DNA of 64,000 bases from Oscillospiraceae bacterium (lineage in GTDB: Bacteria; Bacillota; Clostridia; Oscillospirales; Oscillospiraceae), in assembly GCA_017436955.1 (NCBI GenBank), contig JAFSCD010000010.1, forward strand, positions 1 through 64,000, written 5' to 3'. The notes under the pieces are model-generated. The model did no database searches, was not told where the DNA came from, and worked only from the letters and a program-made list of their open reading frames with translations. Within the stretch, counting starts at the first letter, position 1. The number at the start of each line of letters is the position of its first letter. Shown piece after piece: positions 1 through 8,576 of the stretch. Both the position numbers and the translations under genes were made by a program.

Positions 1-135
1 CAAGATACAATGCTCCATTTTCCGCAAGCGGAAAATTCCGGCTGTATCTTGGCTTTTCCTCACCCCACAAAGGCCATCCGCCTTTGCGGGGACCCCATTT
101 CCGTGGCGACTGCCCGGGAAGATAGGTAACGCAAA
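1..135 (+). repeat. Palindromic sequence with 5S rRNA-like 3' tail
   Basis: Positions 1-51 form a long imperfect hairpin: CAAGATACA pairs with TGTATCTTG, and inside it ATTTTCCGC pairs with GCGGAAAAT. A second stem, AAAGGC/GCCTTT, follows at about 67-85. Bases about 110-132 (GACTGCCCGGGAAGATAGG and on to AACGC) resemble the 3' strand of a bacterial 5S rRNA, but the 5' three quarters of a 5S gene is absent. It could be the end of an rrn unit altered by a repeat, or a 5S-derived member of the stable-RNA-tail repeats seen at 22535-23449. The 5S similarity is from memory. Confidence 0.4.
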
Positions 136-142
136 CACAGAG

Positions 143-170
143 AACTCCACCAGAAATGGTGGAGTTTTTT
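143..170 (+). terminator. Rho-independent terminator after the 5S-like tail
   Basis: AACTCCACC pairs perfectly with GGTGGAGTT across the loop AGAAAT, and a run of T follows at once. It would end a transcript coming from the left edge of the window. Confidence 0.85.
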
Positions 171-171
171 G

Positions 172-199
172 TTGCAATTTTTGTGTTTCTTTTTATAAT
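172..199 (+). promoter_or_regulatory. Sigma-A-type promoter for the DUF6054-like gene
   Basis: TTGCAA at 172-177 and TATAAT at 194-199 are separated by 16 bases. They lie 43 bases before the start codon at 243, just past the terminator. Confidence 0.6.
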
Positions 200-242
200 A
201 ACATTATAGAGTTTATTCGTCTGCTGCTGAAAGGAGAAAAGT

Positions 243-569
243 ATGGCAACACTGGTACGTACATTGAGCGGTGATTTTAATCATTGGCTAACCAAAATTG
301 AATATGGAATTATGGGAGGAAGCGTTTCGGCTTCTTTAGAGGGTACCAGCGATTTTAGTAATGGCGATGCACGCTGTAGTGTACGCGTTTTCGAGAGATA
401 TAGCTATTTTGGTGGGAACCGGGTCAGCTTGAATGTTACATTGTTTCAAAATGGAGACGGACCGATCTATCTTTCCGCCATTTCGTCGGGCGGCAGTCAG
501 GCTTTGTTTTTTAAGATCAACACATGGGGCGAGGAAGCGTTCCTGGATAAATTGAGAGATCTGTTGTAA
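243..569 (+). CDS. Small conserved protein, DUF6054-like
   Basis: This 108-residue protein has no signal peptide or membrane segment. The start is ATG after AAAGGAG at 230-236. It contains the stretches DARCSVRVFERYSY and GGNRVSLNVTLF, and ends in a GEEAFLDKLRDLL helix. These match my memory of the DUF6054 family, a small soluble family of unknown function in Firmicutes. The alternating hydrophobic pattern suggests a beta-rich fold. It is monocistronic, with its own promoter at 172-199 and a terminator at 609-633. No function can be assigned; the family name is recalled, not searched. Confidence 0.7.
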   Translation: MATLVRTLSGDFNHWLTKIEYGIMGGSVSASLEGTSDFSNGDARCSVRVFERYSYFGGNRVSLNVTLFQNGDGPIYLSAISSGGSQALFFKINTWGEEAFLDKLRDLL

Positions 570-608
570 ATATCAATTTCAGAGACCAGATGATAAAGCT
601 ATCGTAGG

Positions 609-633
609 GGCACCGCTTTGGCGGTGCCTTTTT
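609..633 (+). terminator. Rho-independent terminator
   Basis: GGCACCGC and GGCGGTGCC (allowing the TTTG loop) form a strong stem followed by five T. It ends the DUF6054-like transcript. Confidence 0.85.
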
Positions 634-662
634 AATTTGGTAGGTAACCTGGCAATTTTCTC

Positions 663-714
663 TTGACAATTGAGCGTATATTCAACTATAATAGTTGAAG
701 AAACATTCAACTAT
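663..714 (+). promoter_or_regulatory. Promoter with overlapping CadC/ArsR-type operator
   Basis: TTGACA (663-668) and TATAAT (687-692) have an 18-base spacer. The -10 box lies inside a perfect palindrome: TTCAACTAT (681-689), A, ATAGTTGAA (691-699). A further half-site ATTCAACTAT lies at 705-714. ArsR/SmtB repressors typically bind AT-rich inverted repeats with TTCAA/TTGAA arms, so the downstream CadC-like protein probably represses its own operon here. That last step is inference. Confidence 0.75.
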
Positions 715-726
715 GGGGGGTTAACA

Positions 727-1110
727 ATGCCGAAAAATGTATTTATTTGCGACTGCCATCCCATTGACACGGAGTTGGTGGCAAAAGCCAGAGCTGCGAT
801 GCCGGAAAGCGGCATCATTCACGATATTGCCCATTTTTTCAGCGTGATCGGCGACGGAACACGGTGCAGGATCCTGTTTGCGCTGAAGGAAAGCCCGATG
901 TGCGTCTGCGATCTGGCAAATGTTCTTTCCATGACCAAGTCATCAATTTCCCATCAGCTGAATAAACTGAAGACAGCGGGCTTTGTGAAATGCGAAAAGC
1001 AGGGCAAGCAGGTCTTTTATTCGCTGGACGATGACCACGTTTGCGATATTTTTACCATTTCACTTAACCACCTCACCCATAAATCCAGGGAGGAACGCAA
1101 TGAGGAGTGA
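727..1110 (+). CDS. ArsR/SmtB-family metal-sensing repressor, CadC-like
   Basis: This 127-residue winged-helix repressor has paired cysteines near the N terminus (C8, C10) and a CVCDL motif (C59, C61) in the DNA-binding region. That layout is known from CadC-type sensors, where N-terminal and helix-3 cysteines bind Cd(II), Pb(II) or Zn(II) and release DNA. The recognition helix is around residues 69-82 (MTKSSISHQLNKLK). The ATG at 727 is chosen over an upstream ATG at 670, because 670 would place the promoter -10 and operator inside the gene. Its end overlaps the CDF exporter start, so the two are co-transcribed. The metal is inferred from the family. Confidence 0.88.
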   Translation: MPKNVFICDCHPIDTELVAKARAAMPESGIIHDIAHFFSVIGDGTRCRILFALKESPMCVCDLANVLSMTKSSISHQLNKLKTAGFVKCEKQGKQVFYSLDDDHVCDIFTISLNHLTHKSREERNEE

Positions 1111-1996
1111 TAAGAATATTCTGGCAGCCTTTGTTTTGAATCTGGCGTTTTCACTGTTTGAACTGATCGGCGGATTTTTTACCAACAGCGTGGCGATCAT
1201 GTCCGATGCGCTGCACGATATCGGGGATGCGGTCAGCATAGGTGTTTCCTACTTTCTGGAGAAGAAAAGCAAGCGGCAGCCGGACGAGGTTTACACCTAC
1301 GGCTATCTGCGCTATTCCGTGATGGGCAGCGTGATCACGGTGCTGATCCTGCTGACCGGCTCGGTTTTGGTGGTGATCAATGCGGTGAGCCGCATTGTGA
1401 ATCCGCAGCCGCTTCACTACGACGGTATGATCGTCTTTGCTGTAATTGGTGTTGCGGTGAATTTTCTGGCAGCGTTTTTTACCCGGCACGGGGATTCGCT
1501 CAATCAAAAAGCGGTGAATCTGCACATGCTGGAGGATGTACTGGGCTGGGCGGTGGTGCTGGTAGGTGCCATCGTGATGCGCTTTACGGATATCAAGCTG
1601 ATCGATCCGATCTTGTCTGTTTGCGTTGCGGTTTATATCTTCATCCACGCTTTTTCCCATCTGAAAGAAGCGTTGAATCTGTTTCTCGTGAAGATTCCGG
1701 AGGGCGTGGATATTGACGAGATCAGGCACCATTTGACGGAAATCGACGGTGTTCTGGACGTGCATCACATCCACGTCTGGAGCCTGGACGGGATCCAGAA
1801 TTGCGCGACGATGCATATTGTGACGGACGCAGAGCCATTGACCGTGAAAAAGGCGGTGAAGGCGGAGCTTCGGGAGCACGGCATCGCCCACGCTACGCTG
1901 GAGTTGGAGAGCGAGGATGAGGCTTGTGCGGATGCGCATTGTCACATCCAGCCCAATCACGGTCACCATCATCACCACCATCACCATCATCACTAA
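1100..1996 (+). CDS. Cation diffusion facilitator (CDF) metal exporter
   Basis: This 298-residue membrane protein exports divalent metal by proton exchange. Helix 2 carries the SDALHD site (D36, D40) and helix 5 carries HMLED, the family's intramembrane metal site. The C-terminal cytoplasmic domain has the HHIHVW motif. The protein ends in a run of about ten histidines, preceded by HCHIQPNHG, probably a metal-buffering tail. The ATG at 1100 overlaps the end of the CadC-like repressor and follows AGGGAGGAA. The context indicates metal-induced efflux; Zn or Cd is most likely, but the sequence alone cannot decide. Confidence 0.9.
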   Translation: MRSDKNILAAFVLNLAFSLFELIGGFFTNSVAIMSDALHDIGDAVSIGVSYFLEKKSKRQPDEVYTYGYLRYSVMGSVITVLILLTGSVLVVINAVSRIVNPQPLHYDGMIVFAVIGVAVNFLAAFFTRHGDSLNQKAVNLHMLEDVLGWAVVLVGAIVMRFTDIKLIDPILSVCVAVYIFIHAFSHLKEALNLFLVKIPEGVDIDEIRHHLTEIDGVLDVHHIHVWSLDGIQNCATMHIVTDAEPLTVKKAVKAELREHGIAHATLELESEDEACADAHCHIQPNHGHHHHHHHHHH

Positions 1997-2003
1997 AAAG
2001 AAG

Positions 2004-2028
2004 CCGGGGAGCGATCGCTCCCCGGTTT
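2004..2028. terminator. Bidirectional terminator between convergent genes
   Basis: CCGGGGAGCGATCGCTCCCCGG is a perfect palindrome flanked by A-rich sequence on the left and TTT on the right. It sits between the CDF exporter (+) and the oxidoreductase (-). Confidence 0.85.
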
Positions 2029-2030
2029 GC

Positions 2031-3329
2031 TTAATACTGATTGGGAATATGATATTGGGCGAAATAGTCGTCCAGATCTACGACGGTACATCTGTGGCGC
2101 GATTGCTCGGCGGCGAAGCAGAGCAGATGATTCTTGACCGATGTGGCGATATCGGCGGCGCGATAGCCGGTGTAATTGCTGTTCAAGTAGTCGTACAGCT
2201 CCCGGATGATGCCGGCATCACCGCCGCCGTGACCGCTGGACTCGGAATTCTCATCATTGACGGGAACGGTGAAGCGCTTTCGGTCGGCAAAGGTGTAGAC
2301 GGTAATCTCGCTGTCGCTCATATTGGCGTACAGCTCGCCCTTCGTGCCGAAAATACGGATATATCTGCCGCCGGCATTAAAGGCGTTCATTGAGAAGCTG
2401 ACGGTAATATGATCGGCAAATTCCATATTCACGATCTGGTGATCCACCACATCGTTATTGGCGTGGAACACGCACAGACCGTAATCGGTGGTCTTTAATG
2501 CCTGCATGACCTCGGCGTCCGTGGGCTTGGCGGCAGCGGAGATGCCGTTGGTGGCTGCGCCACGGAACCAGTCATTTTCTTTGTCATCGTAATAGAGGCG
2601 GACGCAGTTATAGGGGCAGGTGTCGGCAACGGGACAGCCGCCGTCAGCGCAGCGTCTGGGTGCGCCCTGCGGAGTGTTTTCCGGACGGAAATAGGTAAGC
2701 GCACCGAAGGATTGGATCTTCCTGCAGGGCTTGCCGATGAGCCACTGCAGAATATCCATATCGTGGCAGCTTTTTTGCAGCAGCATCGGTGTGGACTGAC
2801 TTTCACTGTGCCAATTGCCGCGGACGAAGCTGTGGCTTTGATGTACATTTCCAACCGCTTCCACGGCAATAACGGACATGATTTTGCCGATGGTGTCCGC
2901 ATCCAGCAGCTGCTTGATGCGGCCGTAGAAGGGCGTATAGCGCAGCACGTGGCAAACCAGGACACTGACGCCTTTTTCCCCGGCGGCGTGGACGATATCC
3001 GCACATTCCTGTACTGTGGGAGCCGCGGGCTTTTCCAGCAGCAGATGATAGCCCAGCCCGATGGCCTGCATTGCCGGCGCGTAGTGATCCCGATCCATAG
3101 TGGCAATAACGGCAACATCTGCCATTTTGGGTTGCCGCAGAATGGCTTCCCAGGAGTGATAGCAGGCTTCGTCCGGGACAGAGCAGATATCCTTCACGCG
3201 GTCCCGGTGGGCTTTTTGCGGGTCGGCGACGGCGACGACCCGGAATTTTTCCGGCATTTGGGACATTATGCGGGCATAGATCGTGCCCCGGTCGCCGGCG
3301 CCGAGAATGATGGCAGTTAACGGTTTCAT
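2031..3329 (-). CDS. Gfo/Idh/MocA-family NAD(P)-dependent oxidoreductase
   Basis: This soluble protein of 432 residues begins with an N-terminal Rossmann domain (AIILGAGDRG, residues 5-14). It has the family's EKPAAP motif, in which Lys is the usual catalytic residue of the EKP signature. The C-terminal alpha/beta domain includes an unusual CADGGCPVADTCPYNC segment with four cysteines that could bind metal, as seen in one clade of this family. The ATG at 3329 follows GGAGGC, and a longer upstream reading is unsupported. The substrate is probably a sugar or inositol derivative; the single-gene context gives no clue. Confidence 0.85.
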   Translation of the reverse strand: MKPLTAIILGAGDRGTIYARIMSQMPEKFRVVAVADPQKAHRDRVKDICSVPDEACYHSWEAILRQPKMADVAVIATMDRDHYAPAMQAIGLGYHLLLEKPAAPTVQECADIVHAAGEKGVSVLVCHVLRYTPFYGRIKQLLDADTIGKIMSVIAVEAVGNVHQSHSFVRGNWHSESQSTPMLLQKSCHDMDILQWLIGKPCRKIQSFGALTYFRPENTPQGAPRRCADGGCPVADTCPYNCVRLYYDDKENDWFRGAATNGISAAAKPTDAEVMQALKTTDYGLCVFHANNDVVDHQIVNMEFADHITVSFSMNAFNAGGRYIRIFGTKGELYANMSDSEITVYTFADRKRFTVPVNDENSESSGHGGGDAGIIRELYDYLNSNYTGYRAADIATSVKNHLLCFAAEQSRHRCTVVDLDDYFAQYHIPNQY

Positions 3330-3446
3330 TGGATGCCTCCGATACAGTGTCTTTTCAATATTATATATGAATGGCGCGGCAAAAGCAAGAATTATGAGAT
3401 TATGGGGGGATTGTGACTTAAAAATCAATTTTCCTGCATTTTATAG

Positions 3447-3475
3447 TTGTAAAATCCAAGGAAATGCTATATAAT
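3447..3475 (+). promoter_or_regulatory. Promoter of murC-ddl-DUF1934
   Basis: TTGTAA (3447-3452), a 17-base spacer and TATAAT (3470-3475) lie 40 bases before murC. Confidence 0.65.
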
Positions 3476-3514
3476 AAATTGGTTAATGAAATTTGATATT
3501 GGAGTTGCAAAATT

Positions 3515-4873
<1,359 letters not shown>

Positions 4874-4897
4874 ACTCCTGAAAACGAGGATTTTTGT

Positions 4898-5968
4898 ATG
4901 GTTAAATTAAGTGTCTGCGTTCTGTTTGGCGGAATGAGCCCCGAGCATGAGGTGTCCCTGCGCTCTGCAGAGTATGTTCTGAACAGCCTGAACACAGAAA
5001 AGTACAATATTTTCCCGGTCGGCATCACCAAAGACGGCGATTGGGTGCTGTTTGGCTCCAACGATTACTCGCTGCTGCCCAGCGGTGCGTGGATCGACTG
5101 CCCGGAAAACCGGCGCGCGGTGATTTCCCCGGTTCGCGGTCAGGGCCTGCTGAGCTTTGAAGGTGACTGCGTTGTCCGGGAACGGATTGACGTGGTATTT
5201 CCCGTGCTGCACGGCGAAAACGGCGAGGACGGTACGATCCAGGGCTTGCTGCAGCTGGCAGGGATCCCCTACGTAGGTCCCCACGTCAGCGCGTCCGCTG
5301 TGTCTATGGATAAGACTTTGACGAAGCTGGTGGCGGATCAGGCCAATGTGACCCAGGCAGCCTGGGAGCTGGTGCGCAGCACCGAGCTGGAAGGGCGTAT
5401 GGAGGCGATCCTGGACGCTCTGGAGGCGAAATTCTCTTACCCGATGTTCGTCAAGCCTGCCGGAACCGGCTCCTCTGTGGGCGTGTCCAAGGCGCAGGAT
5501 CGGGCTGCGTTGGGTGAGGCTCTGGCCAAAGCCGGCGCCTATGACACGAAGATCCTTGTGGAAGAATTTATCCACGGTCGTGAGGTGGAGGTTGCTGTTA
5601 TGGGCAACGAGAACCCCGTGGCCTCCATTTGCGGTGAGATTGATGCTGGCGCCGATTTTTATGACTACGATGCCAAGTATGTAACGGATACCTCCGTTGC
5701 CTATATTCCTGCCCGTATCTCCGAAGCGGTCGCGGAAAAGGTCAGGGAAGCCGCGGTGCGCATTTACAGCGCCATCGGCTGCCAGGGCTTGAGCCGTGTA
5801 GACTTTTTCGTTACCTATCTGGATGAGAGGGTGGTGTTCAACGAGATCAACACGCTGCCGGGCTTTACCTCCATCTCTATGTACCCCAAGCTGTTTGCCG
5901 CCAGCGGAATTCCCGGTGAAGAGCTGATCGACAAGCTCATCGAACTGGCTGTGGAGGCAAACCAATGA
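4898..5968 (+). CDS. ddl: D-alanine--D-alanine ligase
   Basis: Ddl joins two D-alanines with ATP to make the dipeptide used by MurF. It has 356 residues with the ATP-grasp fold. The N-terminal LFGGMSPEHEVSLRSAEY carries the usual Glu of the HEVS motif. VFPVLHGENGEDG follows, then the ATP-grasp KPAGTGSSVGVSK, and near the C terminus FNEINTLPGFTSISMYPK with the metal-binding Glu/Asn. The start follows GAGGATTTTTGT. The last codons overlap the DUF1934 gene (ATGA), so translation is coupled. The residues typical of VanA-type D-Ala-D-Lac ligases were not examined closely, but the Ddl B-like EINTLPGFT is present. Confidence 0.92.
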   Translation: MVKLSVCVLFGGMSPEHEVSLRSAEYVLNSLNTEKYNIFPVGITKDGDWVLFGSNDYSLLPSGAWIDCPENRRAVISPVRGQGLLSFEGDCVVRERIDVVFPVLHGENGEDGTIQGLLQLAGIPYVGPHVSASAVSMDKTLTKLVADQANVTQAAWELVRSTELEGRMEAILDALEAKFSYPMFVKPAGTGSSVGVSKAQDRAALGEALAKAGAYDTKILVEEFIHGREVEVAVMGNENPVASICGEIDAGADFYDYDAKYVTDTSVAYIPARISEAVAEKVREAAVRIYSAIGCQGLSRVDFFVTYLDERVVFNEINTLPGFTSISMYPKLFAASGIPGEELIDKLIELAVEANQ

Positions 5969-6387
5969 AGCAGGCAGTTATGCTGCGCATCCTGGGACGG
6001 CAATCCTACGCGGATCAGGAGCCGGACAGCATCGAGCTGGTGACCGAAGGCACCATGGAATTCCTGGACGGCGGCTGGGAGATCGTCTATGAAGAAAGTG
6101 ACCTGACAGGTCTTGCCGGCGTCACCACCAACTTCCGCATCGAGCCGGGCAAGGTAACGCTGAACCGTAGCGGTAAGCTGAAATCCCAAATGGTGTTCCA
6201 GCAGGGCGTATCCCACCAATCGCTGTATCAAATGGATTTCGGCACGCTGATGATCAGCGTCAAGGCCACAAATCTGTTCTTCGATATTACCCCCGACGGC
6301 GGTGTGATCGACCTGGTGTATAACATTGAGATCGAAAATGCGGCAACCGGTCTTATTGCGTATCATCTGGATATTCGCGCGATCTGA
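5965..6387 (+). CDS. DUF1934 (YwiB-like) beta-barrel protein
   Basis: This 140-residue soluble protein begins MKQAVMLRILGRQSY and has the stretch ITTNFRIEPGKVTLNRSG-like that typifies DUF1934, a calycin-like beta-barrel family related to B. subtilis YwiB. The function is unknown. Many Firmicutes members sit near cell-wall or arginyl-tRNA genes; here it is translationally coupled to ddl by a 4-base overlap, which suggests a wall-related or housekeeping role. Assignment to DUF1934 is by recall of the pattern 'MEFLDGGWEIVYEESDLTG'. Confidence 0.8.
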   Translation: MKQAVMLRILGRQSYADQEPDSIELVTEGTMEFLDGGWEIVYEESDLTGLAGVTTNFRIEPGKVTLNRSGKLKSQMVFQQGVSHQSLYQMDFGTLMISVKATNLFFDITPDGGVIDLVYNIEIENAATGLIAYHLDIRAI

Positions 6388-6392
6388 AAAAT

Positions 6393-6426
6393 AACAGCCA
6401 TAGCGCTATGCGCTATGGCTGTTTTA
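6393..6426. terminator. Bidirectional terminator
   Basis: AACAGCCATAGCGC pairs with GCGCTATGGCTGTT across a 3-base loop. T follows on the right and A-rich sequence lies on the left. It separates the murC operon (+) from the VanW gene (-). Confidence 0.85.
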
Positions 6427-6427
6427 T

Positions 6428-8422
6428 TTATGCTTCGGTCGCTTCCTCTGTGGGCGTTTCGTTCAATGCCTCGGTGGGGGCTTCCGTAGGCTCCTCGGTA
6501 GGCTCCTCGGTGGGCGCTTCTGTGGGCGCTTCGGTAGGCTCTTCGGTGGGAGCTTCCGTGGGGGCATCGGTGGGTGCCTGGGTAGGTGCCTCGGTGGGGG
6601 CGTCCGTGGGTGCCGCAGTGGGCGCTTCCGTAGGTGCCGGAGTGGGTGCTTCGGTGGGCGCTTCCGTGGGCGGCTCCGTGACCGGTACGTCGATCTTTAC
6701 AACCACCTGATCCAGCTTGGAATAAGCGGAGGTGGCGATCAGATTTTCGGAGATCAGCGCGCCGGTATCCTTGGAATATTTGCGGATATAGGTGCTGACA
6801 TCATAACCGGTGATGGGCTGCACCAGAACATCGCCGTCCTTATGCTTGCCGGGATTGTCCTTGGACATAATGTTGTAGACGGTGGTGGTATCCTTGATCT
6901 TGTCGATCTTGTAGGTGATCTCAACGGTGTAATCCCGCTTGTCGGTGCCGATCAGGGTAATGGTGACCTTATTGCCGACCAAAGTCGCGTCAATGCGGAT
7001 GGGCTGCTCGGTGTTATTGCGGAAGCGGAAATCCAGCTGTCCGTAGTAGACCTCGGCATCAAAGCCGGCAGCCACGAAGCTGGGGGCATAGCTGTGGGTA
7101 TGGCGCTCCAGAACTTCCATATCTGCCATCAGCACGCAGTTGTACAGCGTGCTTGCCACCTGGCTGATGCCACCGCCGACCACTTCGCGGTAGGACTTGC
7201 CAACGTAGGTGTTAACGGCAAAATAGCCGTCACGAATGGTGGGCTCGCCGACCACGTTGTTGAAGGAGAACTCCTCGCCGGACTTGACGATGGTGCCGTT
7301 GAGAATATCGCAAACCAGCTTCAGATTGGTGTTCCAGGCTTCGTTTGCGTTGAACATGGTGGAGTAGGTCGCCAGGGTGTCCTGGAACATTTCCTTGGAA
7401 TAGAAGTCGGCGGTAATATCGGGCTTGATATAGCGCAGCTCCAAAGTGATGGTCTCGCCGTATTTGGCGTTTTCGATCCGGGTGCGCAGCTCTTCTCTGG
7501 TGACGCCGTAGCCGTACTGCTCGGGCGTGATCTGCAGTGTCTCGGGGTCGATCTCGGCATTGACGGCTTCGGTGCAGTACAGGTCAAACAGCGCATCCAG
7601 ATCCACCGGATCGGGCGCATCCTCGGCGCAGGTACCGACCACCTCGAACAGATTGATGTTGTAGGCATCCAGAACCTGCTGATACAGCTTGTCGATATTC
7701 AGGCTGTATTCCGCGGTGCCCATCTGGATGGTCAGGGTTTGATGTACGGTGGAGGTGTTGATATGCTCCGCGGTCAGATTGGGGCGTGTGCCCTCAACGG
7801 AGTGCGTGGTAGGCGTCTTGGTGGTGCTGTACTGTTTGCCCAGCTCCTTGATCTGATTCTGAATGTAATTGGTGTCCAGACTCAGGTAGGGGAGAATAGA
7901 CACGGTATAGGAGGCACCCTGCGTTTGATTGCCGCTGCGACCGTAGTTATACGCAGCCTCCACAACGGCATCCACATTTAAGGTGGCGCCGGTGGCGGTG
8001 GGAGAAAGCAGGATCTGGGAATCCAGCACCGTTACCTTCATATCCAGCTTACTGAAAGTGTTGTCAGTAGCCTGATGCAGGGCATCCTTTGCCTGCTTCG
8101 GGGTCTTGCCGCCCAGGTTGACACCGGCTGCCCATACGTTGTCCATAATCACGCCATCTTTGGGGGCGTTGGAGCCAACCAGGGAGATAATGCCGATGAT
8201 GGCAGCAATCAGCAGAACGGCGGCAACACTGCACAGTGTAATGACCAGAATCTTTTCCTTCTTCTTTTTCTCTGCGGTGGCCTTGCGGCGATCGGCAGAG
8301 CTGGGCCGGGGACCCGTAGACTTGGGTCTTTGCGGCCTGCCGGCAGTCTGTACATTCAGCCGCTGTGTGGCATCGGAAACCTCGCCGGTATTTGTGCCCA
8401 GATCCAGGCGGGTTTCGTCCAT
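6428..8422 (-). CDS. VanW-family membrane-anchored wall protein with Pro/Thr-rich tail
   Basis: This 664-residue protein has a basic cytoplasmic N terminus (KKKKEK), a transmembrane segment at about 58-82, an extracytoplasmic region with a PG-binding-4-like fold, and a VanW domain. The VanW domain is marked by SGEEFSFNNVVG, GGGISQVASTLYN and DFRFRNNT. About the last 84 residues are PTEA/PTDA/PTEE repeats, a flexible wall-spanning spacer. VanW proteins are common in Firmicutes and their function is unknown; they are not themselves a vancomycin resistance determinant. The ATG at 8422 (AAGGA four bases upstream) is preferred over the ATG at 8446, which abuts AGGAG. There is no LPXTG anchor. Its neighbours are wall synthesis genes and mfd. 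Confidence 0.82.
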   Translation of the reverse strand: MDETRLDLGTNTGEVSDATQRLNVQTAGRPQRPKSTGPRPSSADRRKATAEKKKKEKILVITLCSVAAVLLIAAIIGIISLVGSNAPKDGVIMDNVWAAGVNLGGKTPKQAKDALHQATDNTFSKLDMKVTVLDSQILLSPTATGATLNVDAVVEAAYNYGRSGNQTQGASYTVSILPYLSLDTNYIQNQIKELGKQYSTTKTPTTHSVEGTRPNLTAEHINTSTVHQTLTIQMGTAEYSLNIDKLYQQVLDAYNINLFEVVGTCAEDAPDPVDLDALFDLYCTEAVNAEIDPETLQITPEQYGYGVTREELRTRIENAKYGETITLELRYIKPDITADFYSKEMFQDTLATYSTMFNANEAWNTNLKLVCDILNGTIVKSGEEFSFNNVVGEPTIRDGYFAVNTYVGKSYREVVGGGISQVASTLYNCVLMADMEVLERHTHSYAPSFVAAGFDAEVYYGQLDFRFRNNTEQPIRIDATLVGNKVTITLIGTDKRDYTVEITYKIDKIKDTTTVYNIMSKDNPGKHKDGDVLVQPITGYDVSTYIRKYSKDTGALISENLIATSAYSKLDQVVVKIDVPVTEPPTEAPTEAPTPAPTEAPTAAPTDAPTEAPTQAPTDAPTEAPTEEPTEAPTEAPTEEPTEEPTEAPTEALNETPTEEATEA
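6430..6690 (-). repeat. In-frame 12-bp minisatellite coding PTEA-type repeats
   Basis: About twenty tandem near-copies of a 12-base unit (GGTGGGCGCTTC-like on the plus strand) encode Pro-Thr-Xaa-Ala/Glu blocks in the VanW protein. Units differ at third positions, so the array is old or diversified, but slippage could change its length without changing frame. Confidence 0.85.
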
Positions 8423-8576
8423 ATGATCCTTACTGATAGTAAACATCTCCTGTCTATTCAGCGGTAAAACCGCGCGAAATGGTATGGTGATACACTGCTA
8501 TTATAGCACATTTCGGCAAAAAAGCAATTACGATTCGTAACCAATGCAGGAAAGACGCGGAAAAATGCGCATTTTG

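Noticed and set aside
6408..6710. A Gly/Ala/Ser/Val repeat protein on the plus strand
   Set aside because: Mirror image of the PTEA repeat of the VanW gene; no start site.
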